A stretch of DNA of 64,000 bases from Acanthosoma haemorrhoidale (GCA_930367205.1 OV884015.1:77391341-77455340); one strand, 5' to 3'. Shown: positions 47,077 through 59,640, counted from the first letter of the stretch. A program made the numbers and translations. Notes: a model not told the origin generated them from the sequence alone.

Positions 47077-48646
47077 TATTTTTTTTACATGTATAAAAAT
47101 CTGAAATATTATCTGACCTACATTTGGCAATATACACACTCCTAAACTAAAAAATTCTTTACTTGCATAATTTTAACACACAACCTTAAACTCAGAAACA
47201 GCTATTTTGGACAAATTATCATTTAGGAGACAGACGCATAAGATAACTAAAAATACCCTGCTCCACGCAGGAACAAGTACTATTTTTGGGAGGTTTCAAA
47301 TACATTATTTGTAACGCAGTTTGAAAGTGTATGATAAATAATAATTCAATTTTTTATTTCGTATTATTTGTTTATTTTAGCTGTTAATATTTATTTAATT
47401 AAACGAGGTTCTTTATTATGTACATTTAGTTTTTAATTGAGTAAGTTTTAATTTGTTTATATTTGTAAAACTAGACTCATCTGTGATACAAAATTTATTT
47501 TGCAGGAAAAGAACCCGTGAGTTTCAAGGTGAAGGTACCTGGACCGGTTATTTACCGTGCAAGGGTTTGACAAATGTCTAAAAAAACGTCATGTCAACCC
47601 TGACAATGGTTTTTTCGACCCATGGATCCACTGATGGTATATTGCAGGTTCCGAGGCAATATTGTTCTTTTGACCTGTTTCAAGTGGCAAAATTGCAGGG
47701 CTCTCTTCCTCGCAGAAAAAAAAAAAAAATCCTGAAAGGGTAGGCTTTCAATTCATGAATTACAACTCGACCCTTTTGGATTTATCTGTTCCGGACGGAC
47801 ATGAAATAACTACATCCGGTTTTTTGAAAACTAATTTCGCTGAAGAAGGGTATGCTTTTCTTTTCCTTCCAGGTATTCGCGATAAAATATCTTATAGACA
47901 TTTCAGTTCATTATTCAATGCTGACTAACACCTCCATAGGTAGACTACAGACCGTGAGAATCAGATTTTTCCATACCGGCCACCATCCATCTTCTTCTGT
48001 CTTTTGCGACGGTCAATGAGACTATTAAGTCAGGAAGATGATAGCAATTCAATCCTATTAAATTAAACTTAGTTCATTAGTTTTCGGGAAAATAAAAATC
48101 ATATATATATGTATATATGAGAATAATAATTACAAATAAAGTAAAAATCAATTCTGGTAAACGAAAAATAACAAAGTAAAACAAACTGTAAACTTCAATT
48201 AAGAAATTAAAACAATATTATTTGAATTCTTCCCAGTAAATAAATTCATAAATTTATCGTTATAATATCGAAGAAGGCAATTATAAAAATCCAGTATAAT
48301 ACAATATTAAATTAGTAGGAAACTTTAAATTAAAACAAAAGAGATAACTTTTCACATAAACAATAATAATAATAAAAATAAAATAAATACAATAAACAAT
48401 AGCAAAAAATAGAAAATAAAGAATGTTCCCCGAGCTAAACAGTTCGATAAATACAAAACAGAGATCAGTAAAATGACTGAAATGAGTGAATAGTTTCCGA
48501 GGCAGCATTGGTAAACTAACTGTAATGTGCTGTGATCATATGATTAAAGACTGAGATTACTGATAAACCCTTGATAAATAAGCATACTAAAAAAATCAAG
48601 AAAGAAGTGATCATATGGCCAGAATACTGGACCACATTGTTTTATC
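47077..48646. other. AT-rich interval, no gene recognised
   Basis: A short atatatat run lies at about 48103-48118. The 75-codon frame at 48281-48508 (-) is Phe/Leu/Ile-rich AT noise. Confidence 0.4.
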
Positions 48647-48853
48647 GTGGTTAAGGATGTGACTCAAGTATCTCATCGACCACCTCCTCAGCCTCAGCCT
48701 GTTTCCCCTAAAACCTATTCCGAGCATATGCTTGTGGAGATTACATCACACTTGAAGACCAGTTTTCCCCAGGATCTCAAGTCCTTGCTGCGCCCTAATG
48801 GCAGAAACAGAGATCTCCAGGATTGGCTCAAATCCAATAATGTTCAGATCTGA
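48647..48853 (+). CDS. Candidate terminal exon or retrocopy fragment, unknown protein
   Basis: A 68-codon frame with protein-like composition in AT-rich surroundings: a proline-rich N-terminus (SHRPPPQPQPVSPK), then LVEITSHLKTSFPQDLKSLL and a C-terminus ending DWLKSNNVQI before a stop. Just upstream is a T/A-rich stretch ending in ttaag, a possible splice acceptor, and about 60 bp downstream aataaa motifs (48911-48919) could serve as a polyadenylation signal. These fit the last exon of a host gene or a processed copy. I do not recognise the family; the start codon given may be internal to a longer product. Confidence 0.3.
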   Translation: MVKDVTQVSHRPPPQPQPVSPKTYSEHMLVEITSHLKTSFPQDLKSLLRPNGRNRDLQDWLKSNNVQI

Positions 48854-49249
48854 AGAAGATGAACCAAAAGGAGGAAGAACAAGACGGAGATCGTTATACG
48901 CCCAAATTGTAATAAATAAATAATATTTGGCTAAATCATAAATATTTGTGCTTTCTTTAATGTCTTCATTTAACTACTCTAAGTAAACCCAATAAAAGAT
49001 ATTCCGAGCAATATATATTTTAAATACATGCCCGCGATCGTAATCACCATGACTGTATTTATTGATGGTGACGAAGCGGCCTCCTGCTTCCATTTTTGTT
49101 TACTGGGAGCTCAGTGTGATAAAGTAGCAAGTTAAGGGGTTTATTTATTTATACGTAGAATCTTTTATCTCTCTAAAGGGGTTAAAAACTGAAGTCCTAA
49201 TCACTGCTTCGTATTGATTGGATTTAAACATTTCAATACAGATATTTCT
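48854..49249. other. Interval holding possible 3' UTR and LINE target site
   Basis: The first about 70 bases may be the untranslated tail of the candidate exon. The remainder shows nothing recognisable until the LINE copy. The octamer atatttct at 49242-49249 may be the left target-site duplication. Confidence 0.35.
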
Positions 49250-49717
49250 AACCCATCCACGCACCCTAATCCACTAGCACAGTCATTACACTGCGCCACT
49301 CATCCCTATAATCCTCCTCGGAGACTAAAACGGCAGTGGCCTCGTGGCCTTATTAATTATCAATACGTGACTGTGGGAGTCCTGGTAATGGCCTGTTTCT
49401 GAAATCTTGTCATGAGCGTCTGTTGCTCTCGAGCTCTTGGTCAGCCTGTACTGGCTCCGGTATCCTGGTATCCGGTGACGCGGCTGACGGAGGAGCGCGG
49501 GGGACTTCCCAAGACACTGCTTCTTCCTCTTTCGCATGCCAGGGAGGTAACAACCATGTGGATTAAGGAGGCCTCTGGGCTGTTAGTAAATACTGTCTGA
49601 ATGAGCGCGTGAATGAAAATTGTAAAAATGGTGTGAATGAGAACATATATCACAATTGCCTATTGCCCAATAAGGCAGATTGTAGTTTTATCATAATAAA
49701 GTTATAAATATATAAAA
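49250..49717 (+). mobile_element. LINE family A, 5'-truncated at the ORF2 C-terminus
   Basis: Begins at aacccatccacgcaccctaa, the extreme C-terminus of ORF2, and continues through HCATHPYNPPRRLKRQWPRG to the full 3' UTR, ending with gcagattgtagttttatcat and aataaagttataaat. A possible 8-base duplication atatttct flanks it (49242-49249 and 49718-49725). The first base is within a nucleotide or so of the deletion joint in the large copy at 37922, which may or may not be chance. Confidence 0.85.
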
Positions 49718-49725
49718 ATATTTCT

Positions 49726-51264
49726 GTTCATATATGTATGGTGCCTACCATTTGCTAAAAATTAATCTAGTTTAATTATCTATTGATGATTATAAAATTA
49801 GTAAAATTTAAACATTAATCTAGTTTTTGTTATACTAATAAAATTTTAAAAAACGCTGTGGGGAACAGCACATTTATTACCACTGCATAATTTCATTTTC
49901 TTGAAATGTTTGAACGTTTGTTAGACAGCAAATATTTTAGGAGCTGAGCAATGATAAATACTTTGAGTTAAAGATCTTTAATTTGATATTTTACTCAACA
50001 TCTTAGAAAATTGTTTATTTAATTTTTTCTAATTAATTTTTCATCTGGCTGGTTTTATTTGGTAATTAGGACATTAAATGTGACTAACATGCAAAACATC
50101 ATTTAGTTAGTATTTCAAAATAATAATTCTCAATTAAGGAGTGCTTATTGCAATAATGAATACAGAAAATGAAATGAATATATGTTTATACCAAATGTTT
50201 ATTTTTTTTCAGAAACCTATTTTTAGTAAGGAAATGTCGTTGAAACTTTAGCACCCTAATCAAAATTATAGAAATATGTAGTTTTCGTTGATAACAAGTA
50301 ATTAACGAAGTAACGACACTCAATCGTGTATTGTGGAAATGGTTATATGTTTTATGTCGCCTTTATGTCAAATGGAGCCTCCATGTAAAATTTTATGTCT
50401 TCAGCTTAATCTAGGACTCACCGAGACTAGTACAGACAGACAGACAGACAAGCTGAAACAACAAGCTTTTTTGGTTTTGAAAAAAAACCAAACCAAAACC
50501 TAAAATAAATAAAAAGTTGGCAGCTATAAATCAGTCGTTTATTAGGTGAATTGAGTACTGTATATGAATTGTTGATTTGACACAGTCACATACAGTTATG
50601 AGTCAACACAGTTATAATGGACGAACTGGAGGGACTTAAGGACTTGACAAGGAACAATAAAACGGCAAAAAGACAGAACACAGGATTAGGAAGAAGGCAA
50701 AGGAAGGGTTTTTTTTTTTTGCTGCCCACTCGCAGATGCTAAAACGTCGACATCTGCCCCCACGTCAACACTTAGACAGTTTTGACTCAATGGACCAATT
50801 TCAGGCTAGTCTTCGCATTTCTCATCTACTTCCTTGATAATTCATACTCCTGAACCGTTTTTTCTCTTACTATAGCACGTGTCAGTGTAATAACCCTTGA
50901 AAAAAATCACCATTATGTCCTTCTTGAGGGGGAAAAAAAAGCTAGACTGCTACTTATTGCGGTACCTTGAGGTGGAAAAAAAAGCGGATAAAACTGTACC
51001 CTGAAATTATAGCTGATAAAATCAAGTGGATAGGAAACAGAAAAAAAATGGATCTTTATGTATTATGTATATATATGTGATTACCTCATATTTATTTGAG
51101 AAATTAATTTTTTATTATAATTTAGAAATATAGTGATGAAATTACTTCAACAATACGGGAGGCAGCTTTTAGATGTAAAATTGTGTTACTACTCAATATA
51201 CAAATATCAAGTAATATTTAAGATTTTTATAAGTTAGATAATAAGCTTCGAGTCTATCAAATTA
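49726..51264. other. AT-rich interval, no gene recognised
   Basis: A cagacagacagacagaca microsatellite lies at about 50435-50450, beside an imperfect hairpin of ttttggtttt and aaaccaaacc near 50468-50505. No coding region is seen. Confidence 0.45.
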
Positions 51265-51385
51265 ATCTTTTTATTGATATATCATCCTTTCAGTCAACGC
51301 TCCACCTATTCACACATCATGAGGACTACAGATTAGCACAAGATACATAAAGTTACATATTTCGAAACAACAATAACATAATACA
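51265..51385 (-). repeat. Family E fragment
   Basis: aatctttttattgatatatc, cagtcaacgctccacc, aggactacagattagc and aagttacatatttcg align with the left half of the 46843-47076 element. Read on the minus strand it ends in a polyadenylation-like aataaaaagatt tail. No right half is seen. Confidence 0.55.
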
Positions 51386-54300
51386 AAAGATACAATGATA
51401 TAATACTTAATTTAATAAATAATAAGATTGTAAAACAATAAAAAGTATCAGTAAAACATATTTTATGTTTCAATTTTTACTAAATAATTGTTGGGTATAT
51501 CAAATTGGCAAACCTACTGTAAAACAATTAATTAAAATCAAATTAGAAAGTATATCAATTCAACCTGAAAAATTAAGTAAGTTTTTATAATATGCATAGT
51601 AATACTTAGTAATACGTAGTACATAATAATAATAAATATAGTAACTTCAATTTTTTATTACTGTGTGAAGTGAAGAAATTTTATAACACCATATTTCTTA
51701 GTGAAATTTATTGATGGTTACTGTGTCTCTTGTTGTTTAATTTTTTAGCGCTCTATTATTCAATGCAACCTTCTTAGGTTGTTACTATTTGTATTGAGTA
51801 TTGTTTCCAGAACCATTACTTATTTATATCAACTCCTCAATAGCAGACAGTATCCAGGAATATTACTTTTGCATATAAGAAGTTTCTGCCAATGTTTTTT
51901 TGTCTGTATGCACTATATTGGGTAAAACAAAAAAATAGGCAAGTCATCGTTTGATAGCCAACCCGGCAAGTGCTGTTGTTACTATCAGCTCAATGACATG
52001 GTACAACCAAACATTTCTGGTAGAAATTAATAAAGGTTTGGAGGGATAGAGAGTGTTTTATTTCGTTGAGCATTGAGATTCTTGAATGTTCAATGGATGC
52101 TCAATGTTGGTATAAAAGAGGTTTATTGAATTTTCCCTCAGTTTATTTCTCACTTTGTTTGCTCAGTCATGTAAGCGAAGTGACTGATATCATATTTCCA
52201 ACGATCTAATCTCTATCATTATAACACCGCCTTTAGCGCGAACACAATGGTCAATGAAGTCAGATCTGTATTGTGTTTCTACTCTCAAAGAAAAAGACCA
52301 TTTTCCCGAACAGCGGGGACTTTAACGTCCGTCGACTCCGCCATTCAACGGGAGTACGGAATATTCCAGCAGAAAACTGGAAAGGGTTCTGGCAGTCTCC
52401 AGCTGAGAGCCTCCACCGTGTATTTTTTTTTATCAACGCCCTGTCTCACCCCTGCTGTTCTGTCAGCGGATTTGATCCGTTCTCGTCCTCAAATTCTCCC
52501 TCTTAAATGGAATACGTTTCCCCCATTGGTGTCTCTCCCAGTCGGGAGCCAAATCGGACAACTCGAATCGCTCTTCCCACCGGGGAAACTCTTCCTAGTA
52601 ACCAAGACAAAAAATATATAATAATACTGGCATTATTTCGGCCGGGAGAGAGGACCGTTCAAAACAGCTGGACGTCGCATTCTTAGACACAATCATATCA
52701 ATGTTCAGAATAAGAAAAGCCTTTCAGAAAAAACATGTTACACTGTGACATTAATTGGAGTGTTCTAGGACACAGCTATAGATAATGGGTCAACTATAAT
52801 ACGACCAAGTGGATATTGGTGGAAGGATGATAAAAAATAAATCTTCATTAACCCTATATATATCATATCAAGAATGATAGAAGATGGGATATTAGATGAT
52901 ATTTCATTAGGCATATTTAACCCCGGTCCCACTGATGCAGTACAATTTATTATTCAAAAACTAGTCCTCCACTGAATAAATCAAGAAGTATTAAAACACA
53001 TCAATTTTAAATATTCAGAATATGAAACAATTATGGAATTCGTTATAGTTTAGCAAAAACGATCAATGACTTTTTGTAATAATATTCCACTATCCCTCAA
53101 AACATGACACATACACTAGTATGTACTACTCAGGACGTCAAACAGTTTTATTCGGGACCCTACTAAATTTTAGTAAAATATTTATTTTTTTTCTGAGTGT
53201 CATCAAGTAAAACTGCAGGAATAAAAGCTTCATCAAAACATCATCCCTCAATATAAATAAACTTTTGATGGTAGCTTTAAGAGACTCAAGTCCGAATTAA
53301 TTGAAAAGTTTAGTGGAAGAACATGTTAAGTGACGTTTTTGAAATAAATTAAGATTTTCTTGTAGATGAACATGTTATTAGCTCCTTTAAACAAAGCGTG
53401 TTTCCCCGTTTTTATAGCCATTCAAGTAAGGCTATCTTTAGAAAAATTGCTAATTGTGTGAAGTAGAGAAAAAGAGCAAACTAACAACTTTAAAACTGAT
53501 TTTCTCGATTTTACTTATTTTTTTCATAACAGCTTTATCCACTTCATTTCGGACGTCGAGAACTTGAACATGATACTCAGCTCAATACGATAGACAAACT
53601 TTAATTTTTATATTACTAATTAATTTGTAAATGACATTTCTTTATTATCAATGGGGGTGTTTTCATCTTCAGTACCATCGTAGGAGCAGCAAATGTAAAT
53701 GTCACTCGAAATGATACTGACGCCTGCAATGACTTTTTTATAATTATTTTGCAAAAAAAACAAACAAGAAGTCTGTTGAGTGTGTACTCAGTTGGATGGA
53801 GGTTCAGAATCTACACATGCGTATCACTTATAGGCCTCATCAAAATTCATCCTCGTACTCTTCATCAACCTCCTACATGTTCTCACACATCCTCTGACAA
53901 CGTTGCACTCACCACGTCCACTACTGGCTGCCACTGAAACATTTAATGTATAACCCTAATGTCCGGCATTTCACTAGCTGCCACTATTAGTCGCCAGTAG
54001 TGGCCATCACTACTGTCCCCATGTGCAGGGCGGTCAACAGGGAACTTATGATTATTGAACTGGTAAGCTAAATTAGCTAAACATATCTTTATTGAAAGAA
54101 ACTATAATGCGTACAAATGTGATAAACGCCGAAAAGGATATACAATAAGGTTAATGTTTAAAGTTAGCGAATTTATAAAGAAAAAAAGGAAATTATAATA
54201 TATTTTATGTTTATGTTATGTTTAATTTATTTAATTAGTTTATAAAAATAGCATTATTAAAATTGTTTAGTTAATAAAATTATATTAAACAATAGGAGTC

Positions 54301-55016
54301 CTTTGATTCTACACAAGGCAAAAACCGGTGATGTAGGGAATATCAGGGTTATTATTATTATCTTTTATTCTAATATCACTATAATGTATACAGGAATTAT
54401 AGTGACTATAATATTAAGTGATTATAATATATACCGTCATCTTGAATGCAGCGTTGGGCAGATGTTATGTTCTATTGTTAGGTGGTTTAGCTTCCTCGTT
54501 TCTATGTTCTTAGGTGAACATGCTTGATGAATTTACATGAATTGTTCTTTGCTGGGTGGCCATAATTCTTTCTCATCCTGCTCCTCCCTCGGCAAACCAG
54601 AGAGACCCTCTACGACCATACCGGGAGTAAAAGTAGACTTATTTCATGATGGATAATAATAAGATGGATGAGATTACATTCAGTATGCAGGAGGCAAATC
54701 TATAACCTTCCTTATAATGAGATATGGCGCCACAAGTGTAACTTCCGGTTGAATATAATGAGATTTAAATTAAGTAATGGCTTCGGAAACAGTATATTCT
54801 GAACAATGGCTTCAATACTACAGACAAATAGTTATTTATTTTTAAAACAGACTAAATAACTAATGACACCTATGTTTTATAGATATGTGATAGATGATAT
54901 ATTTCACACGGCTTCCTTGTATATATACAAATATTAGAACCAATACAAATAAAATAAACCAAAATATCATTTATCTTTCATGAATAGCACCAAAATATAC
55001 ATACAGAAAGACAGGG
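51386..55016. other. AT-rich interval with a GC-richer island at 52240-52620
   Basis: The island holds a 124-codon frame (52247-52621 +) overlapped by a 77-codon frame on the same strand. The composition is Ser/Pro/Leu-rich without motifs, and the opposite strand is broken. It could be a decayed exon or regulatory DNA; I cannot tell which. Other frames (53749-53937, 54303-54527) are unremarkable. Confidence 0.4.
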
Positions 55017-55040
55017 CAGTGGCGTAACTTGGGGGGGGGG
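55017..55040. repeat. Possible DNA-transposon end
   Basis: cagtggcgtaacttgggg followed by a G run resembles the CAGNGGCG-type termini of hAT-like elements. No inverted partner was found within a few kilobases, so this is only a candidate end. Confidence 0.25.
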
Positions 55041-55470
55041 TCCTTACGGATGGGCGTATATTTTGGAGAGGCCTTTTTTTTTAAATATTTTTTCTAAATT
55101 ATTTAACAATAACAACAAACACTATAGAAATGCTGTAAGCAATATAATCAATTATTGTTATAATAAATATGTAATTTAACAAAAACCCGTACTGACCCCG
55201 GTGGGCTGATTTGACATAAGTTATAGAAGCACACTCATAGCAATACTAAGATCGCTTCCTTTCCCTTCCTCTATATGTTGTATCCCCACCATGAAAAAAA
55301 GTCTTTACTCTTTCAGACTTATATAACATAACACTGTAATTATGCTGATTTGTGTATTGTACTTTTTCTATTTTAAAAAAGTCTAACTTCGTCTCAGGAT
55401 ATTTAATTGTCGATATTTTGATCGACTTAGAAACCCTAGCAAACTGTGGACGGTCCCAGGCTATATACAC
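55041..55470. other. AT-rich interval, no gene recognised
   Basis: A 74-codon frame at 55246-55470 (-) is Lys/Tyr-rich without recognisable features. Confidence 0.4.
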
Positions 55471-55690
55471 AGGTGGTCTGAAAAGTTTCCGTATATACTA
55501 AGCTGTTCGTACGCCACGGAGACAAGGGTTTCTGGTTATTAAAAAGTTAAGGAAACACTAACAGAAAGCCGCGCATCATAAAGATATGAATCAGATCGAG
55601 GTAATTAGCAGATGGCGTTGAGTTATAAAAACTGGGTTAATACTAGAATGTCACCTGGAACTCATACTTCCATTTATTACTCCAGAAGGC
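55471..55690 (+). mobile_element. Possible mariner 5' end
   Basis: acaggtggtctgaaaagttt, followed by ccg after tatatac, resembles mariner terminal repeats (a short ACAGG-GTCTGA-AAGT-CCG type sequence next to TA). The following 200 bases have no transposase. No matching opposite end was found. Subfamily and even element type are uncertain. Confidence 0.35.
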
Positions 55691-56185
55691 ATCATTTCGT
55701 TTTCAATCATCCTAAAACGCGAGGCAATCGGACCTAAGAATAATTAACTTTTAATTAGACAACAATTAGCCTTCATTATTAATTAATGATCTTAATATCA
55801 ATCTATCATTGCAGTGAGCAGTGAGCCTAACCACTAAGCTACGGACAGGTGGAAGGATATCTTCCTTCCCAATCGCGCATCTTCCCTGGTCAGGGTGTCG
55901 CCTCCAAGTGGCTCCACTCGTGGGAGTGGTCGTCCAGGAATTCATTATCTCAGTCATTAGTCAGCCACCAGGGGCCTAGATTACGGCTATTCACTTTAAC
56001 AATGGAACGCCAAAGGAAAAAGGTTCAATATCAGAACAGTGTGTGTCCGGGTACCTGACCCTTCAAGCATTTTATAGGGAAACATATATGATAGTACAAT
56101 TACAGTGTTCCGTTTACGGTTCAAATTCGGGTTATTAAACACTTGCGAGTGATGTTTTCATAGTTAATTTTGTATTATATTTTTT
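55691..56185. other. AT-rich interval, no gene recognised
   Basis: The opposite-strand frames at 55766-55957 (-) and 55849-56058 (+) are unclassified. ggttcaaattcgggtt near 56121 resembles a tRNA B box, but no tRNA fold could be built around it. Confidence 0.4.
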
Positions 56186-56806
56186 TTTTGTTCAATTCAA
56201 CAATTTTTATTAAGATAAAATTACAATCTGCCTTATTAGGCAATAAGTAATTGAGATAAATGTTATCATTCATACCATATGTACAATTCATCGTTCACTC
56301 GCGCATTCATACAATATTTACAAACAGCCCAGAGGCCCCCCCAAGTCCACATGGCTGTCACCTCCCTCGCATGCGAAGGAGGAAGCGGAGTCCTGGGAAG
56401 TCCCCCACGCTCCTACGTCAGCCGCGTCACTGGATAAGAGCCAGCAGAGGCTGATCAAGAGCGCGAGAGCCACAGACGCTCAGGACATGATTAGAGAAAC
56501 TGGCCATTGCCAGGACTCTCACTATCACTTAATTATAGCAGTGCCGTTTTAATCTCCGAGGAGGATTATAGGGATGAGTGGTGAAGTGCAATGACTGTGC
56601 TAGGAAATTAGGGTGGTTGGAAAGGTTACTATGGAATTTTATGAACTTGGAAGGGATGAGTTCAAGAATATAGGGTATATTCAGATCATCGTGAAGGGTT
56701 TTGTTGCTGACGTAATAAGGGGCATTTACTATTGTTCTCAGGACTTTTGATTGAAAGGATTGGATGCGCTTGATGTTCGACTTTTTTGCTGTCCCCCATA
56801 GCTCTA
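56186..56806 (-). mobile_element. LINE family A 3' fragment, antisense
   Basis: Minus-strand copy from ORF2 residues LWGTAKKSNIKRIQSFQSKV through NLSNHPNFLAQSLHFTTHPY to the 3' UTR and an A tail (T run near 56180-56190). A gap of about 15 bases near 56538 removes the end of the coding region and its stop (other copies read gcaggtcacgaggccactgc there). The 5' end lies at the LWG codons; flanking duplications are not clear. Confidence 0.87.
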
Positions 56807-57164
56807 GGCATGCTGTTATCTTGTCATAAATAATAAGAAAAATACCGTCATAACTGTGACTATAACGAATCATAAAAATATATTTGTCTTTAAAGCATTA
56901 AGCGGCCACGTCTATGAATTTCGTTAAACTCATCATCACAAACTAATGGTAGATACAATATTTTATATATAAAGCGATAAATAAACCTAGAAAATACATA
57001 TCCATACACTCAGGCCCTCTTTACGAAGTGGAGTAATTTTCAGATCGTATGAGGCCTAAGTAAGCGTCCCTGCCAATTGTTATCCTTCTGCGATCCAGAT
57101 CTCTTCAGTGCAATGATTCACGAATATAATAATAATAAGAAGAAGAATCGCTAATATATACTCT
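56807..57164. other. AT-rich interval, no gene recognised
   Basis: Nothing recognised; a short ataataataagaagaagaa run lies at about 57127-57146. Confidence 0.4.
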
Positions 57165-57470
57165 TTGAAGATCAGAGTTTTTGAATGTGCAGTTCTAAAA
57201 TACACAAACGAGGATTGGTTCCTGTATATTTGTAAAATAGGAACAATTTTGGTACTACTGGAACAAGGAATCAAAATAACCTTTTACCGTAAAACAGCAA
57301 ATAGTCTACTACCCTTCAAGAAGTTGTGTCAAGTTTTGAAAACAATTGGTCTGCCTGTCTATTTTCCAGACGATTGGCCCCTATTTATTGACACCTCTCA
57401 GTTTGAAATATGTAATAAAAATTCCTTGTTTAGTTTTTTTTATTTGATCCATGGATTTAACTTAAAATAG
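57165..57470 (+). pseudogene. Possible remnant of a repeated uncharacterised protein family
   Basis: A 101-codon frame whose second half (ITFYRKTANSLLPF, then VLKTIGLPVYFPDDWPLFID) resembles proteins repeated in several arthropod genomes. As I recall them, they read like NPxxWRLFIDSSKxSLK. After FIDTSQ the expected SLK continuation appears in the +1 frame (agt ttg aaa), suggesting a one-base shift. The match is from memory of the motif and is weak; the family has no function I can state. The frame may also be chance AT-rich text. Confidence 0.3.
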
Positions 57471-59599
57471 TGTTAAGTATATATTTCACTAAAATGTTAT
57501 ACCTTAGAAATTTGAGCTCCTAGGCAAAAACTAATGCTATATTTTAATTTAGTAGTATTAATTTGAGCATCAAACTCATATGAAATCAGCTCCAAATACT
57601 CCAGCGCCAAAACACCTGTTGGCTTCAGCAATTCATATTGGGGAGAATTCTATAATATTGGGAACTCCATAATAATTGGGGAAGACTCGGGTCCAAGTCC
57701 CATTCATGCCAGTATTTTTTCTTTGGCTGTTAATAGTTAATGATTCATGAGCTTTTCTCTTCACAGCTCTTCACAGCCTTCCTCTTGGTCTCCTCCATTC
57801 CACAACTGTCCAATAGGAATCTCTTTCCTCGTCCACTCAGTGTATGTTGAAAATCCAACTTAATCAATGCTCTTTCCGGGCATTTTCTCCAGGATTGACA
57901 TCAGGATTAGGATCTGGCGGCTTTATTTCAGTTCTTGTCTTTTCTACAATACTCGTTAAACTTCAATGCTAAGCCTGGCAGTTCAAGTATTTGATACGGG
58001 ATTTGGTTCGGGCAAATACGTCAGTAGGGGCAAATACGTTGATTATTAAACTGTCTATTTAGTCTGTTCTGTGACTGATTTTGTCGAGTAATTCCCTTCA
58101 CATGGAATGGAACATTTTACTTGCCAGTGTAGCCACTTGGTCCTTTTTTTCCCTACCTTCATGGTCAATCCTCATACATTTGATTTTTAATGGTTTAATT
58201 GTATTTTCTGTCGAAGGATATTCGCTAAGTTCCTCAGAAATACTATTGCATTTCTAACCACATTTCTTGTTTTCTTATATTATCAACTAAGCGTAAAGTA
58301 CAGATCTCATTTGCTAAAGTCTTTTACTCAAACTAATCAGAGCTGGGGTATAAAGGTTTCATTTCATTTCATTACGAGAAAGCTGCTCAACTCTTTTACA
58401 TAACTATTTGAAGGCCATTTATCCAACATATCAAGCTTGTATGCTGAGTGTATTTGGGGGATCTAACCAATGTCAATCATCCTTGGTGTTAATATTACTA
58501 ATTACAGAGACCCAATTTCTTCACTTCAAATGTCAATTTCTGACTTCCAAATAATATTTTTTTCTGTTTTTGAGGATAAGAAGTTCTCTCACACTCATAA
58601 GTTGAACGAATAAGTAGATGATTGTGGCTACAAGAAAAAATAATGGTTGTTTGGCAGGTCTAGTCGGCCTTATGTCTTTGGAGTTGTAATGCCATCTATG
58701 GATTGATTAATTAATCAATAAACGATGCTTTATTCTATAAGTTTGGAAAATGGCCTTTCCCGTAATGGGCTACCTACCCGATTACACCCTTTTTCTTATA
58801 GCAATATGTCGTGAGTTGCTTATATACCTTCCAATATTGGCTATGGATGACGGACGGTAAATCCTTTATAAGGGATATTATGATGGCAGTTTTAGAGGCG
58901 TGTAGTCACTGGTAGCAATATTTGTCGCGCCCCCCCCCCCCACCTCTGCCCGATGAAATTACCCACTCCCCTTGCACGGAGCCGCCCCCCTTCTATAAAA
59001 ATCAAAAGCCAATATCAGCCACTGGTGTGTGCTTGAAAAAAAAAAAAATACGAAAAACCTTGTCACCCTCCCCCACCCCCGTAACCAAATGGAGCGACAA
59101 GGAGGGGCTTATTAACTGATAAATTTCTCCAGGGGAGGGTCGCAATATGCTTGACCCCACCTGTTCTCCGGAGATAGCCCTTAGATCCCTCCTGACAACC
59201 CTATCAAAACGTTACACTGACCCTTCCCCTCCTGAGGGCGCCTATAAAAAATGTGTTTCCATTTTATTATACCCTGTCTTCCTCCTCTGTCCTCGCCTTG
59301 CTTACTTGCACCTTTTCGCTGCTGCCTCTTCGGTCACACCTCGTAAAACTACCCTTATTAGAAAAGACTTTGGGAAATGTGTCCCCAGAGTAAGAGAATG
59401 AGTTGCCATTTTCGTGTGTCAACACAAACAAGTTGAGCAGTCATTTCACATTAATTTCAGAGTTGAAAGTATATTATTCTTTGGGAATAGGCTTAATTTG
59501 GTCAAGTATGCAGTCTTGTACAAAATTTTTTTTTTTTTTTTTAAAACCACGATATGAAGTTATGCAAACTGAACGCATTTATACCCTGATAGCTACCTG
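57471..59599. other. AT-rich interval with MITE D half copy and C-run patch
   Basis: 57683-57742 (gactcgggtccaagtccc, then ttttttctttggctgttaat) is a right-half copy of MITE family D. A patch at about 58920-59400 is GC-richer with a 12-base C run (58930-58941) and frames of 65-84 codons without recognisable domains. No gene is supported. Confidence 0.4.
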
Positions 59600-59640
59600 A
59601 AATTTGCAGGTGATGGGGATCACCTTCCAGAAAGATTGCT
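59600..59640. repeat. Short copy of the family B tcatcacc block
   Basis: gcaggtgatggggatcacct shares the near-palindromic block found at 8466 and 63510 on the same strand. It may be a tiny family B fragment or a chance palindrome. Confidence 0.3.

Noticed and set aside
56105..56150. tRNA-like word ggttcaaattc
   Set aside because: No A box at proper distance and no cloverleaf could be formed by eye.
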